Part shown: in pieces, positions 8,686 to 14,259 of the stretch
How positions within the stretch are numbered: position 1 is the stretch's first letter
Layout: the number at the start of each line of letters is the position of its first letter
Assembly (NCBI GenBank): GCA_007694035.1
Contig: RECM01000115.1
Span: 1 to 46,010, forward strand
Source: Balneolaceae bacterium
Lineage (GTDB): Bacteria > Bacteroidota > Rhodothermia > Balneolales > Cyclonatronaceae
Length of the DNA stretch: 46,010 nt
Reading direction: 5' to 3'
Program-made: the position numbers and the translations under genes
Notes under the pieces: model-generated
Database searches by the model: none
Told to the model about the DNA's origin: nothing
What the model saw: the letters and a program-made list of their open reading frames with translations, nothing else

Positions 8686-8927
8686 ATGAAAAAAAAGTGA
8701 GATTATTTATTGTAGTTATTTTTCTATTTGGTGGATTGATTTCTCCGCCTATTATTGATACCAATGCAAATCCAGGTAATGATGAACATAGTGAAGTTGG
8801 TCCATTTCCTACATGTAACGACAAGTATTGTAAATTTGGTACTACATCTTGTACGGACGATGGTGGGTCATACTCTTTTTGTGAAGTGGAAGACGGCATT
8901 TGCCAGCAAAAAGCATGTATGCCATAA
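8686..8927 (+). CDS. Small exported six-cysteine peptide, out of frame by one base at the start
   Basis: The ATG at 8686 is followed by eight A and then GTGA, so the literal frame is Met-Lys-Lys-Lys-stop. The open frame continues one base out of phase: from GTG 8697 it encodes RLFIVVIFLFGGLISPP, a clear signal or double-glycine-type leader, then NANPGNDEHSE and a cysteine-rich tail. That tail has six cysteines in PTCNDKYCKF, TSCTDD, SFCEVEDGICQQKACMP. A nine-A tract, a -1 frameshift on the in-phase heptamer A AAA AAG (8690-8696), or initiation at GTG 8697 would each yield the product. The leader upstream (CTAATCCTGA at 8671-8680) matches the peptide gene at 7209. The gene lies 32 bases before propeller copy 4. 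In Bacteroides, short cysteine-rich NVEALA-type peptides also accompany such propeller genes; the NVEALA motif itself is absent here. Confidence 0.68.
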
Positions 8928-8959
8928 CATATCAGATATGAGAATCGGAGTTTGAAATT

Positions 8960-10264
8960 ATGATAAAAATAAAGGAATTTGGTAAATTTTCGGCTCCGAT
9001 TCTTATTTTTTTGATAAGTGGTCTTGCACTGGGTTGCTCAGAAGAACGAACATATTATCCCGGTAATGAAATCCTTCATCCAACAAAAGAAAATATTCCT
9101 GATCCGAATATTGTCGCTTCTGACCTGAATATCTCAGGCATTTCAAACATACCAAAGCACGATCTGAATGTTACGTTTCAGGAACTGGATGAAAATTCAC
9201 TGCATGCCACTATAGGTCAGTCTGGAAATTTTTCGGGGGTCAAAATTGACAATTCCAGCCCTCTGGTTAACATTGCGGATGTGGTTACAGACAGGGAGGG
9301 CAGAATCATACTGCTGGATGATCATTTGTCCAAGATATTCGTTTATGACAGAAATGGTGAGATATTCCAGGATTTAGGTGGCAGAGGTCAGGGGCCGGGT
9401 GAGTTTCGTTCCCCTGTTTCGCTCACATTGGATAACGCCGGTAATCTATATGTGCTACATGCCGGTGGAATTGAAATATTTTCTAATGAAAATGGACACT
9501 TTTCAGCATCATCCCGGATAGACATTATTCTGAACAAGGTCGTTGATATGTGCTATATGAATGGGGCCTTGTATATTTCCGGTTTTACCTTTTCGGAAGT
9601 AGAACATTCCGGCTCCGATTCTGATATAACCAGCCGATATCCGATCCGAGTATCTTCACCAATTCAAATCGTAGATATTCACAAGAAAGAAATCACACAC
9701 TCTTTTGGTGTGATATACAAAACGGCATTCGGTTGGCCAGTTTTTGATGCCAGTTTATCCGAGAAGTATCTTTTCTGCGATGAAGAGTCGGATATGCTGG
9801 TCACCATTTTCAGGAATTTTCCTTTTCTTTATGGGTATACCTCATCAGGAGAATTAAAATGGGTTTCAAAGATGAGTGACTTCAGGTATCTGTCGATAAC
9901 TGAAAAGTTGAGTGATGGTCTGCCCACATTAACCGGCCGTGCAACTACAGATTTCTATAATCAAATTTATCCTTTTATGGGCAAAAAGGATAGTAATGTT
10001 CTTTTTCAGATAGGCTATTCGATCAATCAAGTAATTGAAGGACACAGCAGGTTGGCAGATATCATTCGAAATAACAACCTTCCTCAATTTTATACATTTT
10101 CAGTGAATAGTGTTAGTGGAGAATTGGCAATAATGTCTCATCATAAAAAGGAAATCCGGTTGATAAATGAAAATGTTACAATAACTTCACCTGAATTAAT
10201 AAATGTTCTCGATTTTTTATACATGGATCGCAGCATGCTAAACATTTACAACAACATAGAATAA
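8960..10264 (+). CDS. 6-bladed beta-propeller lipoprotein (island copy 4)
   Basis: At 434 residues this is the longest intact propeller of the island. The signal peptide ends in a textbook lipobox LALGC (C26). A polar spacer (residues 27-75) follows. Then come the blades, with VVTDREGRIILLDDHLSKIF, FVYDRNGEIFQDLG and the signature GGRGQGPGEFRSP (140-152), next LDNAGNLYVLH and the C-terminal TFSVNSVSGELAIMSHH. The ATG at 8960 is 32 bases after the stop of the six-cysteine peptide gene, so the two are probably co-transcribed. The sequence is clearly a different subfamily from copy 3, which shows that the peptide-propeller pairing is not just a recent duplicate. Cargo or ligand is unknown. Confidence 0.83.
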   Translation: MIKIKEFGKFSAPILIFLISGLALGCSEERTYYPGNEILHPTKENIPDPNIVASDLNISGISNIPKHDLNVTFQELDENSLHATIGQSGNFSGVKIDNSSPLVNIADVVTDREGRIILLDDHLSKIFVYDRNGEIFQDLGGRGQGPGEFRSPVSLTLDNAGNLYVLHAGGIEIFSNENGHFSASSRIDIILNKVVDMCYMNGALYISGFTFSEVEHSGSDSDITSRYPIRVSSPIQIVDIHKKEITHSFGVIYKTAFGWPVFDASLSEKYLFCDEESDMLVTIFRNFPFLYGYTSSGELKWVSKMSDFRYLSITEKLSDGLPTLTGRATTDFYNQIYPFMGKKDSNVLFQIGYSINQVIEGHSRLADIIRNNNLPQFYTFSVNSVSGELAIMSHHKKEIRLINENVTITSPELINVLDFLYMDRSMLNIYNNIE

Positions 10265-10323
10265 ACCGAAATCAGGCACTAGCTTAAACCCGCATCTCTC
10301 ACCAGGAAACCCGGAATCCTAGA

Positions 10324-10511
10324 ATGTTTATTATCAAAAAGGGTGAATTAATAATATGGATGTCATTCTTGGTATCCATATTATTTTTAATTGCATGTTC
10401 AAAAAATACAGGTCCGGATAATTTAGAAGGAAGCGAAAAATCCCGTGGATAGGATTACATGAATTTTTGAATGAATTTGAATTGGATAATCCGAAACCGA
10501 AAAAAAGATTG
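10324..10511 (+). pseudogene. Propeller lipoprotein remnant (internal deletion)
   Basis: This is a fossil of the copy-3 subfamily. The ATG at 10324 opens a lipoprotein N-terminus (KKGELIIWMSFLVSILFLIA, then CSKNTGPDN) that is nearly the same as that of copy 3 (KKGVLLILMPFLVSISFLIS, then CSKHTGPEN). It stops at TAG 10450-10452 after 42 codons. One base out of phase, from 10449, the sequence continues as IGLHEFLNEFELDNPKPKK, which matches the copy-3 C-terminus IGFYELLNENVLENRKPGK. The whole propeller body, more than 300 codons, is therefore missing between the two ends. The bases just before the ATG (10304-10323) also match the tail of the peptide gene before copy 3, so the ancestral duplication included the end of a peptide gene. 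Confidence 0.8.
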
Positions 10512-10591
10512 ATGCCGAAGGTTTTTTTATTATCAATTTAAATCTCTATGAAACACTAAATCTAAAACCGCTACCCCTGATTAGTTCGTTT

Positions 10592-11682
10592 ATGAATCAT
10601 CAATCTGTTAAGCGATGGTTACTGTTGATTGTGACCATCGCTTTTTTGACTCAGTGTACCTCAGAACCTGATATTATCGAATTACCTGCCCTGGAACTCA
10701 ACCGGATAGGGGGGGCGTTATTCATGACAGTACCGATACGTTCCATTATATGGGGGAAGGCATTCAGGTAATTGAGGAACTTGATATGGCTTTCGGTATC
10801 GATTTCCGAATAAGACGACCGTTCAGATTTTCACTTCTTACCGGAAACCTGGAATTTCTAAGTAATCCTGGCAGAGGTCCTGGGGAACTGTCGATTCCAT
10901 CACAAATAACAGTAAAAAATTCCCGCGAGTTTTACGTCTATGATACCAGCCAGGATATGATCGCTTATTTTGTAGATGATCAGATTGTTGGCAAACTGCC
11001 CGGTTATACACGGAAAAATATCTGGCTGCGTAACCCTTACGGACAATATTGGAAAAATTCCCTGTTTACACCTATAAAGGATCCGCAGCGTATACTCGCT
11101 ATGGATTTTGATCAGGCAAAACCCATAGCCAGGTTTCATCTGTAAAATAACACCATGACCAAACATGGCATCATATCTCCAACAATCGATCGTCTTGATA
11201 CAGAAGAAAAATACCCGATCATTCGTCTGGATACAGCAAATTCCTTCATCTATTATATATTTAAATCGGATTACACAATCTTGAAACTTGATTTAAAGAA
11301 TGATACGACCTATGTGGTGAGTGATTATATGCCCTCGAAATTCCGAAAACGGTCGATTTCGGTCGATCAGGTAAGTACGTTGTCACTATGGGATGCTGCA
11401 AGAAAGCTGGGAACGAATTCATCCAATCTGTTTGCAATAGAATTCATTGAGAGCGATCTGCTTGTTGTCTGGTATAATTTAACAGATGAATTTTATGATA
11501 CCCGGGATGACTGGAATATCGATTATTATGGTGTTCTGTTCGATCTTCCCGACTTCCGGAACCCGCGCGAGTTTTCCCTTCCGGGCAAGCTGCTGGGGAT
11601 GTACAAAAATAACCTGATGATCCTCGAAAACGATGACCCGCTTCAATTCACGATCGGGTATTACGAATTGTTAAACCGGTAA
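10592..11682 (+). pseudogene. Broken 6-bladed beta-propeller lipoprotein (frameshift plus nonsense)
   Basis: This is a near full-length copy-3 paralog in three pieces. The first piece from the ATG at 10592 encodes a lipoprotein start (LLLIVTIAFLTQC) and reaches a run of seven G (10710-10716). One more G would bring it into the frame IHDSTDTFHYMGEGIQVIEE. That frame continues through NPGRGPGELSIPSQI and FYVYDTSQDMIAYFVDD and ends at TAA 11143-11145. The same frame resumes at once with TKHGIISPTIDRLDTEEKYP. Comparison with copy 3 (LDEMRLSKHGRISP) shows that the TAA stands in place of a sense codon. The remainder to 11682 contains NPREFSLPGKLLGMY and ENDDPLQFTIGYYELLN, both well conserved. A frameshift and a nonsense codon together argue for real decay, although conservation suggests it is recent. 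Confidence 0.82.
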
Positions 11683-11973
11683 AAAGAGGTCCGGTTGTTC
11701 AAATCGGGAACTTATTCATTTGAAGTTATTCATGTAATAATGATGAGAATTCAGAATCGACACGTGATTTCGGTGCAATAGTTCTATTACGTGAGATCAG
11801 GTTAAGATCGACGTTTCCGGTTCCTTCACTCAGTTTCCTGACTTCATTAAATTTATCAGAATATTCATCGTTACCTGGAATGTCATTATTTTAGCAGGGA
11901 ATACTACATCCGGAAGTTACATGTTCTCCGGTGTGCTGTGATTGAACACGTATTATCGATTTTCTGAACCATT
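11683..11973. other. Intergenic region between the propeller island and upxY
   Basis: This stretch of about 290 bases has no convincing open frame, RNA gene or clear terminator. It is moderately AT-rich, like the island. It would have to carry the promoter of the UpxY-type gene, and in Bacteroidota the leader before such genes can be long. No specific motif can be supported. Confidence 0.4.
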
Positions 11974-12552
11974 ATGAAAACGTCAGAAACTGACGAACTG
12001 GATCTGTTTCTCACCGACAAAAACGGTAATAAAAGCTGGTATGCGCTCTATGCCAAGCCGAGATCGGAGAAAAAGCTACGCGACAGACTCGTTGAGAAAG
12101 GTATAACCACGTATCTGCCCCTTCAGAAACAACTTAGGCAGTGGAGCGACAGGAAAAAGTGGGTGGAGGAACCCATTTTCCGTGGTTATATTTTTGTGAA
12201 GGCTTCTGAAAAGGATTTTCAATCCATCCTGAACACGCCCGGAACGGTCAATTTTGTACGGTTCGGCGGTAAACCGGCCCAGGTAGATGCAAGCCAGCTT
12301 GAAGCCGTGCACCGGATCATCAACTATGCCGACCACTATGATGTGGATGATATCGATTTTGCCAAGGGGGAGAAGGTACGGATCGATTTCGGGTCGCTGA
12401 AGGGCATCGAAGGAGAGTGGATCTCATGGCGCGGCCACAAACGGGTGGCGGTGCAGATCCATCAGCTTGGCCGCCTGCTGGCGGTGGAGGTGCCTGCCGC
12501 GCACGTGGTGAAGGTGGGTAGTGAGACGTTAGACACAAGACACAAGACATGA
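11974..12552 (+). CDS. UpxY-family transcription antiterminator (NusG paralog), orphan
   Basis: NusG-type proteins bind RNA polymerase and change its pausing and termination; the UpxY branch acts on long surface-polysaccharide operons in Bacteroidota. The N-terminal NGN domain is visible in SWYALYAKPRSEKKLRDRL (residues ~20-38), KGITTYLPLQKQLRQWSDRK, then VEEPIFRGYIFVKA and TVNFVRFGGKPAQV. A C-terminal KOW-like part follows (FAKGEKVRIDFGSLKGIEGEW, then RLLAVEVPAAHVVKV). The last ~11 codons (GSETLDTRHKT) are encoded by a repeat-rich insert that starts at 12518, so the native stop has probably been replaced. Unusually, no polysaccharide genes follow: the next gene is convergent. It may act in trans, or be what remains of a lost cluster. 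Confidence 0.85.
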   Translation: MKTSETDELDLFLTDKNGNKSWYALYAKPRSEKKLRDRLVEKGITTYLPLQKQLRQWSDRKKWVEEPIFRGYIFVKASEKDFQSILNTPGTVNFVRFGGKPAQVDASQLEAVHRIINYADHYDVDDIDFAKGEKVRIDFGSLKGIEGEWISWRGHKRVAVQIHQLGRLLAVEVPAAHVVKVGSETLDTRHKT

Positions 12553-12780
12553 GACGGATTGAGCACGGTTAATTCCGCGATCCCGGACAGGTAATGCATA
12601 GTCGAGGCTAAAGTCTCGACTTGGGGATAAATTTTGGGTGTATTCACGTTTTTGGGGGCTTTTTAAAAAGCCCCCACGTGCTTCGGCTTCGCCCTTCGAC
12701 TCCACCCTTCGACTACACTGCGTTGCGCTCAGGGTTGCGCTCTGGGCTGCGCTCAGTATGACGTTTCTGTGTCTCACTAC
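12518..12780. repeat. Repeat-rich MITE-like insert with inverted ends
   Basis: A 263-base noncoding block is bounded by an inverted pair, GTAGTGAGAC at 12518-12527 and GTCTCACTAC at 12771-12780. Inside are a short tandem repeat (ACACAAGACACAAGAC type, 12532-12548), a 7-bp hairpin (AGTCGAG at 12600-12606 with CTCGACT at 12615-12621) and a perfect 22-base palindrome of GGGGGCTTTTT and its complement (12654-12675). A run of related CGCTCAG/TTCGACT units (12690-12760) of the type scattered between genes in many environmental genomes follows. It covers the 3' end of the upxY gene and lies between convergent genes. It looks like a non-autonomous element or a REP-type cluster. No transposase is nearby and target-site duplication is not evident. 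Confidence 0.5.
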
Positions 12781-12802
12781 TCACTACTCAATACTTACCC
12801 TT

Positions 12803-13810
12803 TTATTCACGGCGGAGGAATGCACAGACGGCCTCTGTGTACGTTGAGGTGTTTCCCGTGCCGCCAACGTCGGGGGTGCAGACGCGCTTGTCGGAGAGGG
12901 TGGCGATAATGGCCTTTTGTATGCGCAGGGCGGCCTCGTGTTCGTCGAGGTGGTTAAGCATCATGATGGCTGAAAGAAGCAGCGCGGTGGGGTTGGCAAT
13001 GTTCTTGCCGGCAATGTCGGGGGCCGATCCGTGAACGGCTTCGAATATGGCACAGTCGTCACCCATATTGGCCGATCCGGTTACACCAAGGCCGCCAACC
13101 AGGCCGGCAGCCAGGTCAGAGATGATGTCGCCGAACAGATTGGTGGTCACGATAATGTCGAACTGCCAGGGGTTGATCACCATCTGCATGGCCAGGTTGT
13201 CGATGATGATGTCGCGGTACTCAATCTCCGGGTACTCTTTCGAGATTTCGTTGCCGATCTGCAGAAACAGGCCGGTAGATATTTTCAGGATGTTGGCTTT
13301 GTGGGCGAGGGCCACTTTTTTCCGGTGCTGTTTGCGGGCAAATTCGAACGACGCCCTTATAACGCGTTCACTTCCCTTACGGGTTATTACCCCGGTCAGC
13401 TCGGCCTCTTCGTTTTGCACAGCCCAGCGCTCACGGCCTATGTACAGGCCCTCGGTGTTCTCCCTGAAGGTGATCAGGTCAATGTCTTTGAACGGCGACT
13501 GTATGCCGGGCAGTGACCGTGCCGGACGGATATTGCTGTACAGATTGAACAGCTGCCGCAACATAACGTTGGCAGACTTGAAGCCTTCTCCAACCGGTGT
13601 TGTGAGCGGGCCCTTGAGGGCAACACGGTGGGTGCGGATCAGGTCTACGGTATCCTCGGGAATCTGGTTGCCGGTCTCCTCCCAGGCATGCAGGCCGGCA
13701 ATGGCTTCAATCCAGTTAATGGGTACACCCGATGCATCAATAATCTGCTGTACGGATTTTGTTATCTCTTTACCGATCCCGTCGCCCGGGATTACCACTA
13801 CATTGTGCAT
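12803..13810 (-). CDS. NAD-dependent isocitrate dehydrogenase-family decarboxylating dehydrogenase
   Basis: This is a 335-residue member of the isocitrate/3-isopropylmalate dehydrogenase family, the metal- and NAD(P)-dependent beta-decarboxylating dehydrogenases. It begins VVVIPGDGIGKEI and contains the substrate-loop motif KSANVMLRQLFNLYSNIRP. This resembles the serine/arginine pattern of mitochondrial-type NAD-isocitrate dehydrogenases rather than LeuB. Next come FRENTEGLYIGRE, the catalytic lysine/aspartate region (IDNLAMQMV, TTNLFGDIISDLAAGLVGG), and the cofactor end VHGSAPDIAGKNIANPTA. The likely reaction is isocitrate to 2-oxoglutarate in the TCA cycle. Homoisocitrate or isopropylmalate activity cannot be excluded from sequence alone. 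The gene is convergent with upxY and 115 bases downstream of the small membrane protein. Confidence 0.85.
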   Translation of the reverse strand: MHNVVVIPGDGIGKEITKSVQQIIDASGVPINWIEAIAGLHAWEETGNQIPEDTVDLIRTHRVALKGPLTTPVGEGFKSANVMLRQLFNLYSNIRPARSLPGIQSPFKDIDLITFRENTEGLYIGRERWAVQNEEAELTGVITRKGSERVIRASFEFARKQHRKKVALAHKANILKISTGLFLQIGNEISKEYPEIEYRDIIIDNLAMQMVINPWQFDIIVTTNLFGDIISDLAAGLVGGLGVTGSANMGDDCAIFEAVHGSAPDIAGKNIANPTALLLSAIMMLNHLDEHEAALRIQKAIIATLSDKRVCTPDVGGTGNTSTYTEAVCAFLRRE

Positions 13811-13925
13811 GAATGTCGGATCAGGTGCAATAATTTCTGGTTCAGGAAGACGGGCTTAAAATAGCAAATTCGGGGCAATGATTACAGGAAGATCATCCCG
13901 GGTCGGTACCAGTACTGAAGTTGCC

Positions 13926-14255
13926 CTATATAGCGGCTCTGCGGATATAATAACCGGTCAGGGTTGCAACCCCGGTAACCACGCCGCCTATAAGCCCACC
14001 GATCAGGATGATGGCCCATCCGGGAACCGGGAACAGCATGGCCAGACGCTCGAGCAGGATTCCGTTGTTGAGTGTGTTCAGCAGTATGGTGTAGACCCAC
14101 CAGATGAGCGATACGGCCAGGAAACCGGAGAAAAAGGCCTCTTTACCAGAGCCGGCCATGATGATCCCGACAAAAAAACCCGGGAAAATGATGCACCACC
14201 AGGGCAGTACAAACTGAATAAGCAGGGTTGCGATAAAGATTACAAGGAATGCCAT
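13926..14255 (-). CDS. Small multi-pass membrane protein of unknown function
   Basis: This is a 109-residue, strongly hydrophobic protein with three or four predicted membrane spans: IFIATLLIQFVLPWWCIIFP and VGIIMA at the start, SGFLAVSLIWWVYTILL in the middle, and WAIILIGGLIGGVVTGVATL near the end. It closes with the charged IRRAAI. I do not recognise the family. The start codon lies four bases after the stop of the penicillin acylase-family gene on the same strand, so the two are almost certainly co-transcribed and probably translationally coupled. A glycine-rich last span hints at helix packing or oligomers. No enzymatic motif is visible. Confidence 0.72.
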   Translation of the reverse strand: MAFLVIFIATLLIQFVLPWWCIIFPGFFVGIIMAGSGKEAFFSGFLAVSLIWWVYTILLNTLNNGILLERLAMLFPVPGWAIILIGGLIGGVVTGVATLTGYYIRRAAI

Positions 14256-14259
14256 AATG

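Noticed and set aside
12654-12675. Perfect 22-base palindrome considered as a bidirectional terminator
   Set aside because: The T and A tracts are inside the palindrome and not after a stem, so it does not have terminator form; treated as part of the repeat block.
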